Shown here one piece after another: positions 8,014 to 15,441 of a DNA stretch of 64,000 bases (position 1 is the first letter of the stretch; the number at the start of each line of letters is the position of its first letter). The stretch covers positions 8,060,001 to 8,124,000 of the forward strand of contig NZ_CP109055.1 of assembly GCF_035975855.1 (NCBI RefSeq), written 5' to 3'. The DNA comes from Streptomyces sp. NBC_01304. Lineage in GTDB: Bacteria > Actinomycetota > Actinomycetes > Streptomycetales > Streptomycetaceae. Below the pieces are notes generated by a model that was not told the origin of the DNA, ran no database searches, and worked only from the letters and a program-made list of their open reading frames with translations. Position numbers and translations under genes: made by a program.

Positions 8014-9158
8014 GCCCGGCGTCCCTTCGGCAGGCCGAGCAGGCGCTCGGCGATGATGTCGCGCTGGATTTCATTGGTGCCCGCGTAGATGGGGCCGGCC
8101 AGCGAGAAGACGTAGCCCTCGGACCATTCGCCGTCCGCCAACTCGCCCTCCGCGCCCAGGAGATCGAGCGCGGTCTCGTGCAGGGCGATGTCGTACTCGG
8201 ACCAGAACACCTTGTTCAGCGAGGACTCCGCGCCGATCGTCTCGCCCGCCGCGAAGCGCGACGCGTTCGTCGCCGTGAAGAGCTGGTAGGCCCGCGCCCC
8301 GATCACCGCGTCCGCCACCCGGTCCCGTACGGCCGTGTCCGACGGGTCGCCGTGCGAGCGCCACAGCGAGACCAACCGGTCGGCCGCCGCCAGGAAACGG
8401 CCGGGGGAGCGCAGTGTCAGGCCCCGCTCGTTGCCCGTCGTCGACATGGCGATCCGCCAGCCCTGCCCGGGTTCGCCGATGACATCGGAGTCCGGTACGA
8501 AGACCTGGTCCAGGAAGAGCTCCGCGAAGGCCGGCTTGCCGTCAAGCCGTCCGATCGGGCGGACGGTCACGCCCGGCGCGCGCAGGTCGAACATCAGGTA
8601 CGTCAGGCCCCGGTGCGGCCGGTCCGCGTCGGGGTCGGTGCGGAAGATGCCGAACGCCCGGTCCGCGAAGGCCGCCCGCGAGGACCAGGTCTTCTGGCCG
8701 GAGAGCAGCCAGCCGCCGTCGGTGCGCACCGCGCGCGACTTCAGCGAGGCCAGGTCCGACCCGGCCTCCGGCTCGGACCAGGCCTGCGCCCAGATCACCT
8801 CGCCGCTCGCCATGGAGGGCAGGACGCGGGCCTTCTGTTCCGGTGTGCCGTGGTCCAGCAAGGTCGGCGCAAGGAGGTTGATGCCGTTCTGCGAGACCCG
8901 GCCGGGGCCGTTCGCCGCGAAGTACTCCTCCTCGAAGATCAGCCACTTGAAGATGTCGACGCCCCGCCCGCCGTACTCCCCGGGCCAGGAGACGACCGAC
9001 CAGCGGTCGGCGTACAGCAGGGCCTCCCAGGCGCGGTGCTCGGCGAAGCCCTCCTCGGTCTCCAGTGAAGTCAGCGGCTCCGCGGGCACGTTGGCCGCCA
9101 GCCAACTCCGTGCCTCCTGCCGGAATGCTTCCTCTTCAGGTGACTGGTCCAAGTCCAC
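8010..9158 (-). CDS. Acyl-CoA dehydrogenase, IpdE1 (FadE31)-like
   Basis: FAD enzyme of about 382 residues that makes an alpha,beta double bond in an acyl-CoA. Domain motifs in order: WPGEYGGRG, IFEEEYFAANGPGR, IWAQAWSEPEAGSDLASL (flavin and substrate binding), LSGQKTWSSRA, MSTTGNERGLTLRSP, and C-terminal GPIYAGTNEIQRDIIAERLL. In the last motif the usual catalytic Glu of YEGT is Ala, as I recall for FadE31-type subunits. I recall strong similarity to mycobacterial FadE31 throughout. The start is set at GTG 9158, which gives the family N terminus; no ATG fits. Its stop overlaps the ATG of the next gene. Transcribed from the promoter with the KstR2-like operator at 9189. Confidence 0.88.
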   Translation of the reverse strand: MDLDQSPEEEAFRQEARSWLAANVPAEPLTSLETEEGFAEHRAWEALLYADRWSVVSWPGEYGGRGVDIFKWLIFEEEYFAANGPGRVSQNGINLLAPTLLDHGTPEQKARVLPSMASGEVIWAQAWSEPEAGSDLASLKSRAVRTDGGWLLSGQKTWSSRAAFADRAFGIFRTDPDADRPHRGLTYLMFDLRAPGVTVRPIGRLDGKPAFAELFLDQVFVPDSDVIGEPGQGWRIAMSTTGNERGLTLRSPGRFLAAADRLVSLWRSHGDPSDTAVRDRVADAVIGARAYQLFTATNASRFAAGETIGAESSLNKVFWSEYDIALHETALDLLGAEGELADGEWSEGYVFSLAGPIYAGTNEIQRDIIAERLLGLPKGRRA

Positions 9159-9188
9159 GAGCCGCCCCAACTCCGTTGCCCGACCTTC

Positions 9189-9204
9189 CCTAACAAGTGT
9201 TTGG
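9189..9204. promoter_or_regulatory. KstR2-type operator, site 1
   Basis: Minus-strand sequence CCAAACACTTGTTAGG lies between the divergent starts of the acyl-CoA dehydrogenase operon and the SDR/tetR/thiolase operon. Fifteen of 16 bases match the site at 18908. From memory, the mycobacterial KstR2 motif is AnCAAGnnCTTGnT; this site fits with one mismatch. Confidence 0.75.
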
Positions 9205-9221
9205 TAGGTTAACGTGCCGCT

Positions 9222-10010
9222 GTGACGAACAACAAGCCGCAATACGTTCCCGGACATGGCCTCCTCGCCGGGCGCACGGCCGTCATCACCGCGGCAGCCG
9301 GCGCCGGGATCGGCGGTGCCACCGCCCGCCGCTTCCTCGAAGAGGGCGCGGACATTGTCATCAGCGATGCGCATCAGCGCCGACTGGCCCAGTCCGAGGA
9401 CGAGTTGGCCAAGGAGTTCGGCGCGGACCGGGTGACCTCCCTGGTGTGCGATGTCACCGACGAGGAGCAGGTGCAGGCGCTCTTCTCGTACGCCGCCGAG
9501 CGTCATGGCGGACTCGACATCGTCGTCAACAACGCGGGCCTCGGCGGGACTTCGGACCTCGTCGACATGACGGACGAGCAGTGGGGCCGTGTCCTCGACG
9601 TGACGTTGAACGGCACCTTCCGCTGCGTACGCGCCGCGCTGAAGTCCTTCAAGGACTCCGGCCGCGGCGGCGTCATCGTCAACAACGCCTCCGTCGTCGG
9701 CTGGCGCGCCCAGCAGGGCCAGGCCCACTACGCCGCCGCCAAGGCCGGCGTGATGGCACTCACCCGATGCGCCGCGGTCGAGGCCGCCGAGTTCGGCGTA
9801 CGCGTGAACGCCGTGTCCCCGAGCCTCGCCATGCACCCCCATCTGGTGAAGGTCACCACGCCCGAACTGCTCGAAGAGCTCACCGGACGCGAGGCGTTCG
9901 GGCGGTACGCGGAGCCGTGGGAGGTGGCGAACGTCATCGTGTTCCTCGCCGCCGACTACTCCTCGTACATGACCGGTGAAGTCCTCTCCGTCAGCAGTCA
10001 GCACGCCTAG
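9222..10010 (+). CDS. ipdF: SDR of the HIP steroid pathway, IpdF (Rv3559c)-like
   Basis: A 262-residue short-chain dehydrogenase with an unusual glycine loop TAAAGAGIGGATARR, acidic VISDAH at the end of the second strand (NAD preference), NNAGLGG, catalytic Ser in NNASVVG, and YAAAK. The segment GWRAQQGQAHYAAAKAGVMA and the C terminus SYMTGEVLSVSSQHA match, from memory, the SDR of the KstR2 regulon rather than generic FabG. GTG start at 9222, 17 bp past the operator, so transcription begins within the divergent promoter. The kstR2-like gene follows after 22 bp. The exact hydroxyacyl substrate is not deducible from sequence. Confidence 0.82.
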   Translation: MTNNKPQYVPGHGLLAGRTAVITAAAGAGIGGATARRFLEEGADIVISDAHQRRLAQSEDELAKEFGADRVTSLVCDVTDEEQVQALFSYAAERHGGLDIVVNNAGLGGTSDLVDMTDEQWGRVLDVTLNGTFRCVRAALKSFKDSGRGGVIVNNASVVGWRAQQGQAHYAAAKAGVMALTRCAAVEAAEFGVRVNAVSPSLAMHPHLVKVTTPELLEELTGREAFGRYAEPWEVANVIVFLAADYSSYMTGEVLSVSSQHA

Positions 10011-10032
10011 GGAACGGGCGGACAATGGGCCG

Positions 10033-10662
10033 GTGCCGACAGTCAAGAAGCCAAGCAGCAAGAAGAAGCCCCAGGTGACCGCCTCCCCCGAGCGCCGTCG
10101 TGAACTCCTCGCCACCGCGGCCGAGGTGTTCGCCGCGCAGGGCTACAACGCCACCACCGTGCGCAAGATCGCGGACGAGGCGGGGATGCTCGCGGGCAGC
10201 CTCTACTACCACTTCGACTCCAAGGAGGCGATCCTCGACGAGATCCTCTCCACCTTCCTGAACGAGCTGTGGGAGGGGTACGACGCCGTGCTCGACTCCG
10301 GGCTCGGGCCGCGGGAGACGATCGAGGCGCTGGTCACCGAGTCGTTCCGGGAGATCGACCGGCACCGCCCGGCCGTCGCCATCTATCAGAAGGAGTCGCG
10401 CCACCTCGCCCAGCAGGAGCGCTTCACCTACCTCGTCGAGTCGCAGCAGAAGTTCGAGAAGGCCTGGCTGGGCACCCTCGAACGCGGAGTCGCCGCCCAG
10501 GTCTTCCGCGCCGACCTGGACATCCGGCTCACCTACCGCTTCGTGCGCGACACCGTGTGGGTCGCCGCGTCCTGGTACCGCCCCGACGGGCAGCACAGCC
10601 CGGAGGAGATCGCCCGCCAGTACCTGTCGATGGTGCTGGACGGGATCGCCGTACGTACCTGA
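10033..10662 (+). CDS. kstR2: TetR family repressor, KstR2-like
   Basis: A 209-residue TetR regulator. The N-terminal Lys-rich tail (KKPSSKKKP) precedes the HTH domain (LATAAEVFAAQGYNATTVRK, IADEAGMLAGSLYYHFDSKE). The ligand domain includes FREIDRHRPAVAIYQKESRH. GTG 10033 is the in-frame start giving the usual arm before the HTH. It is embedded among HIP catabolic genes and lies between two copies of one operator (9189 and 18908), which fits the mycobacterial KstR2 arrangement, where HIP-CoA releases the repressor (established for mycobacteria; inferred here). Its own operon starts at operator 1, so it is probably autoregulated. Confidence 0.85.
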   Translation: MPTVKKPSSKKKPQVTASPERRRELLATAAEVFAAQGYNATTVRKIADEAGMLAGSLYYHFDSKEAILDEILSTFLNELWEGYDAVLDSGLGPRETIEALVTESFREIDRHRPAVAIYQKESRHLAQQERFTYLVESQQKFEKAWLGTLERGVAAQVFRADLDIRLTYRFVRDTVWVAASWYRPDGQHSPEEIARQYLSMVLDGIAVRT

Positions 10663-10696
10663 TCTTCAAGAGTTCTTGAGGAGTTGAGGAGCTGTC

Positions 10697-11854
10697 ATGG
10701 CCGAGGCCTACATAGTCGACGCGGTCCGCACCCCAGTCGGGCGCCGGAAGGGAGGCCTCGCCGGGGTCCACCCGGCCGACCTCGGGGCGCACGTGCTGAA
10801 GGCCCTGGTCGAACGCTCCGGCGTCGACGCCGCGGCCGTCGAGGACGTGGTCTTCGGCTGCCTGGACACGGTCGGCCCGCAGGCCGGCGACATCGCGCGC
10901 ACCGCCTGGCTGGCGGCCGGGCTGCCGGAGGAGGTGCCGGGCACGACCGTCGACCGGCAGTGCGGCTCCTCCCAGCAGGCCGTGCACTTCGCCGCCCAGG
11001 GGGTGCTCTCCGGCACCCAGGACCTGGTCGTCGCGGGCGGCGTGCAGAACATGACGATGATCCCGATCGCCTTCGCCTCCCGGCAGGCGGGCGAGCCGCT
11101 CGGCCTGACCGAAGGCCCCTTCCACGGCTCCGAGGGCTGGCGGGCCCGCTACGGCACCCAGCCGGTCAACCAGTTCCACGGCGCCCAGCTGATCGCCGAG
11201 AAGTGGGGGATCTCGCGCCTCGACATGGAGGAGTTCGCCCTGCGCTCGCACCAGCGGGCGATCCGCGCGATCGACGAGGGCCGCTTCGCGAAGGAGACCG
11301 TCGCGTACGGCGACGTCAGCGTCGACGAGGGCCCGCGCCGCGACACCACCCTGGAGAAGATGGCCGGGCTGAAGCCGGTCATGGAGGGCGGCACGATCAC
11401 CGCGGCCGTCTCCTCGCAGGTCTCCGACGGCGCCGCGGCCATGCTGCTCGCCTCGGAGCGGGCCGTACGCGAACACGGCCTGACCCCGCGCGCCCGCGTC
11501 CACCACCTCTCGGTGCGCGGCGAGGATCCGATCCGGATGCTCTCGGCGCCGATCCCGGCGACCGCGTACGCCCTGAAGAAGGCCGGCATGTCGATCGCCG
11601 ACATCGATCTCGTGGAGATCAACGAGGCCTTCGCCCCCGTCGTCCTGGCCTGGCTGAAGGAGACGGGCGCCGACCCGGAGAAGGTGAACGTCAACGGCGG
11701 CGCGATCGCGCTGGGCCACCCGCTCGGCGCGACCGGCGCCAAGCTCATGACCACGCTGCTGCACGAGCTGGAGCGCACCGGCGGGCGCTACGGCCTGCAG
11801 ACCATGTGCGAGGGCGGCGGCCAGGCGAACGTGACGATCATCGAGCGGCTCTGA
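10697..11854 (+). CDS. fadA6: Acetyl-CoA acyltransferase (thiolase), FadA6-like
   Basis: A 385-residue thiolase that cleaves a beta-ketoacyl-CoA with CoA. Catalytic residues are visible: nucleophile Cys in TVDRQCGSSQQAVHF, His in GGAIALGHPLGATGAKL, and the second Cys in LQTMCEGGGQANVTII. NEAFAPVVLAWLKE is also conserved. RBS GAGGAG lies before the ATG at 10697. Third gene of the operon SDR-tetR-thiolase; from memory it resembles mycobacterial FadA6 of the HIP pathway along its whole length, including the spacing to the kstR2 gene. A sigma-70-like promoter for the next transcript begins 16 bp after its stop. Confidence 0.9.
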   Translation: MAEAYIVDAVRTPVGRRKGGLAGVHPADLGAHVLKALVERSGVDAAAVEDVVFGCLDTVGPQAGDIARTAWLAAGLPEEVPGTTVDRQCGSSQQAVHFAAQGVLSGTQDLVVAGGVQNMTMIPIAFASRQAGEPLGLTEGPFHGSEGWRARYGTQPVNQFHGAQLIAEKWGISRLDMEEFALRSHQRAIRAIDEGRFAKETVAYGDVSVDEGPRRDTTLEKMAGLKPVMEGGTITAAVSSQVSDGAAAMLLASERAVREHGLTPRARVHHLSVRGEDPIRMLSAPIPATAYALKKAGMSIADIDLVEINEAFAPVVLAWLKETGADPEKVNVNGGAIALGHPLGATGAKLMTTLLHELERTGGRYGLQTMCEGGGQANVTIIERL

Positions 11855-11869
11855 TCGCGCTCAAATCTC

Positions 11870-11898
11870 TTGACCCGGTCCAGGCCCCTGCTTATGTT
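11870..11898 (+). promoter_or_regulatory. HrdB-type promoter TTGACC-17-TATGTT
   Basis: A near-consensus housekeeping promoter: -35 TTGACC at 11870, exactly 17 bp spacer, -10 TATGTT at 11893. The expected start of transcription is near 11905, just at the left arm of the dyad at 11904. It points to the small gene at 11958. Confidence 0.7.
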
Positions 11899-11903
11899 CT
11901 CCC

Positions 11904-11938
11904 GACATCCGGAAGGGGGATTCCGGATTCCGGATGTC
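11904..11938. promoter_or_regulatory. 11-bp dyad GACATCCGGAA/TTCCGGATGTC over the transcription start
   Basis: Perfect inverted repeat with 13 bp between the arms, and an extra TTCCGGA in the loop. Placed at the predicted +1 of the promoter at 11870, where a bound repressor would block transcription; alternatively it is an RNA hairpin in the leader. No T-run follows, so it is unlikely to be a simple terminator. Confidence 0.55.
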
Positions 11939-11957
11939 CGAAACAGGGGGTATAGGT

Positions 11958-12137
11958 ATGGATTCAGAAAGTTTGTTCTGGGTGGGTCTCTTTGGTGTGC
12001 CCGCGGTGCTCATCGGCGCCTGTCTGCTCGCCGTACGCGGACGGGGTGCGGGTCTGCCCGGCGAGCAGGAGGCCGCCGCCGGGGCCCGGGGTGAGGCGTC
12101 CGCGCTCGCCATGATCGTGCGATTCGGCGGGCGCTGA
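11958..12137 (+). CDS. Small single-pass membrane protein (59 aa)
   Basis: Not recognised. ATG at 11958 with AGGGGG about 8 bp upstream. Residues about 6-26 (LFWVGLFGVPAVLIGACLLA) form one clear transmembrane helix, followed by a short Arg-rich turn and a Gly/Ala/Glu-rich cytoplasmic tail ending in MIVRFGGR. The very good promoter and dyad just upstream are the strongest reason to believe it is a real, regulated gene. It stands alone between the thiolase and the cold-shock gene. Confidence 0.55.
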   Translation: MDSESLFWVGLFGVPAVLIGACLLAVRGRGAGLPGEQEAAAGARGEASALAMIVRFGGR

Positions 12138-12226
12138 GGGGCGCCGGGGCGCCTGATCATGCGGCTGGGCGGCCCCTGGGGCTCCCAGCCGCATGTCCGT
12201 AGCGGTCCGGGCGTGCGGCACGTCAC

Positions 12227-12254
12227 TTGGCGTACGGCCGAGGCGTGCTATGGT
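12227..12254 (+). promoter_or_regulatory. Possible promoter of the cold-shock gene, TTGGCG-16-TATGGT
   Basis: Hexamers TTGGCG and TATGGT are 16 bp apart and would start a transcript near 12261. That leaves an untranslated leader of about 120 nt before the csp ATG, the long-leader arrangement known for cold-shock genes. Confidence 0.5.
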
Positions 12255-12290
12255 GGGCGAGTTGCAGTTTTGGTACCCATGAACTTTATG

Positions 12291-12331
12291 TGCGCCTGAC
12301 GGGAATGTTCCTCAGGCGCATTATTGTTTTT
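12291..12331 (+). promoter_or_regulatory. Hairpin plus T-run in the csp leader, possible attenuator
   Basis: Arms TGCGCCTGA (12291-12299) and TCAGGCGCA (12312-12320) are perfectly complementary and directly followed by TTATTGTTTTT. This is the form of an intrinsic terminator, but it lies inside the leader, 50 bp before the csp ATG. Readthrough or refolding in the cold could control csp. Confidence 0.6.
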
Positions 12332-12380
12332 ACCGGTGATTTTCTCCGGATGGGGGCCTATACCTATCAGGAGAAAAAGC

Positions 12381-12584
12381 ATGGCTACTGGCACCGTGAA
12401 GTGGTTCAACTCGGAAAAGGGCTTCGGCTTCATCGAGCAGGAGGGTGGCGGCCCGGACGTGTTCGCCCACTACTCCAACATCGCCACTTCGGGCTTCCGT
12501 GAGCTTCAGGAAGGTCAGAAGGTTACCTTCGACGTCACGCAGGGCCAGAAGGGCCCGCAGGCGGAGAACATCGTCCCGGCCTAA
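12381..12584 (+). CDS. Cold-shock protein, CspA family
   Basis: A 67-residue single OB-fold protein that binds single-stranded RNA and DNA. RNP1 (KGFGFIEQ) and RNP2-like VFAHYSNI motifs are intact, and the start [18 protein letters not shown] is canonical. The ATG at 12381 is preceded by AGGAGA. It follows a long leader with a hairpin and is followed by an intrinsic terminator at 12610, then by a DEAD-box helicase gene. RNA chaperone plus RNA helicase is a usual cold-adaptation pair. Confidence 0.96.
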   Translation: MATGTVKWFNSEKGFGFIEQEGGGPDVFAHYSNIATSGFRELQEGQKVTFDVTQGQKGPQAENIVPA

Positions 12585-12609
12585 TCGCCACGGACGCGAA
12601 TTCTCGCAG

Positions 12610-12650
12610 CCGGGGCTCGCACCTTCGCGGTGCGGGCCCCGGTTTCTGCT
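12610..12650 (+). terminator. Intrinsic terminator after csp
   Basis: 14-bp stem CCGGGGCTCGCACC / GGTGCGGGCCCCGG with one internal mismatch and a 5-nt loop, followed by TTTCTGCT. It begins 26 bp after the csp stop, so most csp transcripts should end before the helicase gene. Confidence 0.75.
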
Positions 12651-12697
12651 GTCCTCAGGCCGAGGACTCAGCTCAGGCTTCAGGAAGGCATTTCCGC

Positions 12698-14377
12698 ATG
12701 ACCAGCTCCGCCGCACGTCCTGCCCGAGGCGCAGGCGCCGCCCGACAGGGTGGCCAGGGTGAAGGCTCCCGTCAGGGTGCCCGACGCCGCCAGGGAGGCC
12801 AGGGGGGCCAGGCCCGTCAGGGACGCCAGGGCGGCGGACAGTCGCGCAAGGCCCCTGCCCGTCGCGCCGCCGCCCAGCCGGGCGAGTTCGCCATGCCGGA
12901 AACCGTCGTCCCCGCGCTGCCGGCCGTCGAGGCCTTCGAGGACCTCGACATGCCGAGCGGCCTGCTCAAGACCCTCACCGCGCAGGGCGTCACCGAGCCC
13001 TTCCCGATCCAGGGCGCCACCCTCCCCAACTCCCTTGCCGGGCGCGACATACTCGGTCGCGGCCGTACCGGATCCGGCAAGACCCTCGCCTTCGGCCTCG
13101 CGCTGCTCGCCCGTACCGCGGGCCGGCGCTCCGAGCCCAAGGCGCCGCTCGCCCTGGTCCTCGTACCCACGCGTGAGCTCGCGCAGCAGGTCACGGACGC
13201 GCTGACGCCGTACGCCACCTCCGTCCAGCTGCGCCTCACGACCGTCGTCGGCGGTCTGTCCATCGGCAAGCAGGCCAATGCCCTGCGCCGTGGCGCCGAA
13301 GTCGTGGTCGCCACCCCCGGCCGGCTCAAGGACCTCATAGACCGCGGCGACTGCACGCTGGAGAACGTCGCCATCACCGTCCTCGACGAGGCCGACCAGA
13401 TGGCCGACATGGGCTTCATGCCGCAGGTCACCGCGCTGCTCAAGCAGGTCGAGGCCGGCGGTCAGGTGATGCTGTTCTCGGCGACCCTGGACAAGAACAT
13501 CGACCGGCTCGTCCGGATGTTCCTGACCGACCCCGTCGTGCACTCCGTCGACCCGTCCGCGGGCGCCGTCAACACCATGGATCACCATGTGCTGCACGTC
13601 GCCGACGACACGGACAAGAAGGCCGTCGCGCTGAAGATCGCCGCCCGTGACGGGCGCGTGATCATGTTCGTGGACACGAAGCGCGCCGCTGACCGCTTCG
13701 CCAAGCGGCTGCTCGCCCAGGGTGTGCGGGCCGCGGCCCTGCACGGTGGGCGGTCGCAGCCGCAGCGGAACCGGACGCTGGAGCAGTTCAAGAACGGGCA
13801 GGTCACGGCTCTTGTCGCGACGAACGTCGCGGCTCGCGGCATTCACGTCGACGACCTTGATCTTGTGGTGAACGTCGATCCGCCCATGGATCACAAGGAC
13901 TATCTGCACCGTGGTGGGCGTACCGCTCGTGCGGGGGAGTCCGGCAGTGTGGTCACGCTGGTCCTTCCGGAGGAGAAGCGGGAGGTGTCCCGGCTGATGT
14001 CCCATGCGGGGATCACGCCTCAGACTGCGCGGATCAAGTCCTCGGATCCTGAGCTTGCGGAGATCACTGGTGCGCGGGAGCCCTCCGGGGTGCCGGTTGT
14101 CATCGAGGTTCCGCAGCCTGCTGCCGCACCGGCCAAGTCGGGGTCCGGGGCTCGGCGTTCGTCGTCCCGTGGGCGTCGTTCGGGTGCACCCGGCTCGGGT
14201 CAGGCCGCTCGTGGCCAGGGCTCCGGACAGGGCCGTGGTGGCTCCGGTCAGGGTCGTGGTGGGTCGGGCCAGTCGCGTGGGCAGGGCTCGGGTCAGGCTC
14301 GGGCCGGTCAGGGTTCGGGGCAGGCGCGGCGTGGGCGGTCCGGTGGGGCTGCTGGTGGGCGTCGGGCTGCCGCTTAA
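12698..14377 (+). CDS. DEAD-box RNA helicase
   Basis: ATP-dependent RNA unwinding enzyme of 559 residues. Motifs in order: Q motif (EPFPIQ), Walker A GRTGSGKT, PTRELAQQ, TPGR, DEAD in VLDEADQM, SAT in LFSATL, then VATNVAARGIHV and the arginine finger motif HRGGRTARAG. The N terminus (about 70 residues) and C terminus (from about 470) are low-complexity Gly/Gln/Arg/Ser tails with repeats such as GQGRGGSGQGRGG, likely RNA-binding and disordered. The position after csp suggests a role in cold adaptation or RNA decay (inference). Strong RBS is lacking; ATG 12698 is the first in frame. A family A repeat begins 4 bp after the stop. Confidence 0.94.
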   Translation: MTSSAARPARGAGAARQGGQGEGSRQGARRRQGGQGGQARQGRQGGGQSRKAPARRAAAQPGEFAMPETVVPALPAVEAFEDLDMPSGLLKTLTAQGVTEPFPIQGATLPNSLAGRDILGRGRTGSGKTLAFGLALLARTAGRRSEPKAPLALVLVPTRELAQQVTDALTPYATSVQLRLTTVVGGLSIGKQANALRRGAEVVVATPGRLKDLIDRGDCTLENVAITVLDEADQMADMGFMPQVTALLKQVEAGGQVMLFSATLDKNIDRLVRMFLTDPVVHSVDPSAGAVNTMDHHVLHVADDTDKKAVALKIAARDGRVIMFVDTKRAADRFAKRLLAQGVRAAALHGGRSQPQRNRTLEQFKNGQVTALVATNVAARGIHVDDLDLVVNVDPPMDHKDYLHRGGRTARAGESGSVVTLVLPEEKREVSRLMSHAGITPQTARIKSSDPELAEITGAREPSGVPVVIEVPQPAAAPAKSGSGARRSSSRGRRSGAPGSGQAARGQGSGQGRGGSGQGRGGSGQSRGQGSGQARAGQGSGQARRGRSGGAAGGRRAAA

Positions 14378-14380
14378 GGA

Positions 14381-14513
14381 TTTTTCCCCTACCCGCCCCT
14401 TCCCGTAAGGCTGCCGCCGGCCTCCGGGCGGGGGGTGGGTGGGAATTCATCCGTCACTGATTGTCCTCAAACGCCGGACGGGCTGATTTCATCAGCCCGT
14501 CCGGCGTTTGTCT
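14381..14513. repeat. Nested inverted repeat family A, between convergent genes
   Basis: Left outer arm (TTTTTCCCCTACCCGCCCCT) and both inner arms with core CAAACGCCGGACGGGCTGA are present; the right outer arm is missing. The inner hairpin (19-bp arms, TTTC loop) ends 8 bp before the stop of the phosphatase gene, so it can act as a bidirectional terminator. Confidence 0.88.
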
Positions 14514-14520
14514 TTTGGCC

Positions 14521-15408
14521 TTAGCCCACCAATCGCCCGCGCAGATCGCGCAGCGTACGCACATCCAGGCCGAGGCCCCGAGTCACGTACCCGCCCAGCC
14601 CGCCGAAATCACGCGACGCCTGGTCCAAAGACGCCTGCAGATAGTCCGCGCGGACTTCCTGGACCGGGATCAGGAGGTCCGGGTTCTGCATGAGGCCGGC
14701 TGCCTTGAGGCCCTCCCGGGTGCGGCGGTCCGCTTCCGCGCGGAACGTGTTGGAGAGCAGGTAGTCCTCCGAGGCCGTCCGGGACGGCACCCCGAGCAGG
14801 GTGAGCAGGACGTAACTCGCCCAGCCCGTACGGTCCTTGCCCGAAGTGCAGTGGTACAGGCTCCGTCCGCCGGAGGCCAGGTCACGCAGGGTCGCTGCGA
14901 ACTGGGCCCGGCTCGCCGCGTCGGAGACGAACGTGCGGTAGATCGACCGCATCAGGGCTTCCGCCCGGCCGCCGCCCAGGAACTGCTCCTGCTTGACCGG
15001 GTCCTTGGAGCCGATGGCCCCGAGCAACTGGGCGTACAGGCCCAGGTCGTTGACGGACCGGGAGGTCGAGGTGAGCCCGGCCGGCAGCCGGTCGGGGCCG
15101 TTCTGCTGGACTTCGAAGGGCACCCGGAAGTCGATGACCCGGGTCAGGGCGAGGCCGCCGAGCGTGGCGACGTCGGCGTCCGTGAGCTTGCCGAGTTCGT
15201 CGGCCCGGAAGACCCGGCCGTACCGGACCTGTTCGCCGTCGTAGGTCCGGTAGCCGCCCAGGTCGCGGACGTTCACCGCGCCCTGCAGCGGGATCTGCCG
15301 GACCTGCGTCCGATGGCGGGACCGGGCCGCCGCCGACGGTGCGGCGAGCGTGACGGCGACGACCGATGTTGCGGCGGTGCTCAGCAGTGCGCGTCGGGAC
15401 AGAGCCAT
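14521..15408 (-). CDS. Secreted tyrosine-protein phosphatase (MptpB/IphP type)
   Basis: A 295-residue protein with a Tat-like signal (SRRALLSTAATSVVAVTLAA, cut near APSAAA). The mature part starts with VNVRDLGGYRTYDGEQVRYG, the family marker, and contains the phosphatase P-loop HCTSGKDRTGW (Cys nucleophile and Arg). It hydrolyses phosphotyrosine or phosphoinositides outside the membrane; the substrate is unknown. It separates the two halves of the HIP gene set and has no evident functional link to them. ipdC begins 33 bp beyond its start on the same strand, so it may be read from the ipd operon. Confidence 0.9.
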   Translation of the reverse strand: MALSRRALLSTAATSVVAVTLAAPSAAARSRHRTQVRQIPLQGAVNVRDLGGYRTYDGEQVRYGRVFRADELGKLTDADVATLGGLALTRVIDFRVPFEVQQNGPDRLPAGLTSTSRSVNDLGLYAQLLGAIGSKDPVKQEQFLGGGRAEALMRSIYRTFVSDAASRAQFAATLRDLASGGRSLYHCTSGKDRTGWASYVLLTLLGVPSRTASEDYLLSNTFRAEADRRTREGLKAAGLMQNPDLLIPVQEVRADYLQASLDQASRDFGGLGGYVTRGLGLDVRTLRDLRGRLVG

Positions 15409-15441
15409 GGCTGAACTCCCGTGCGGGATGAGGAAATCGAA

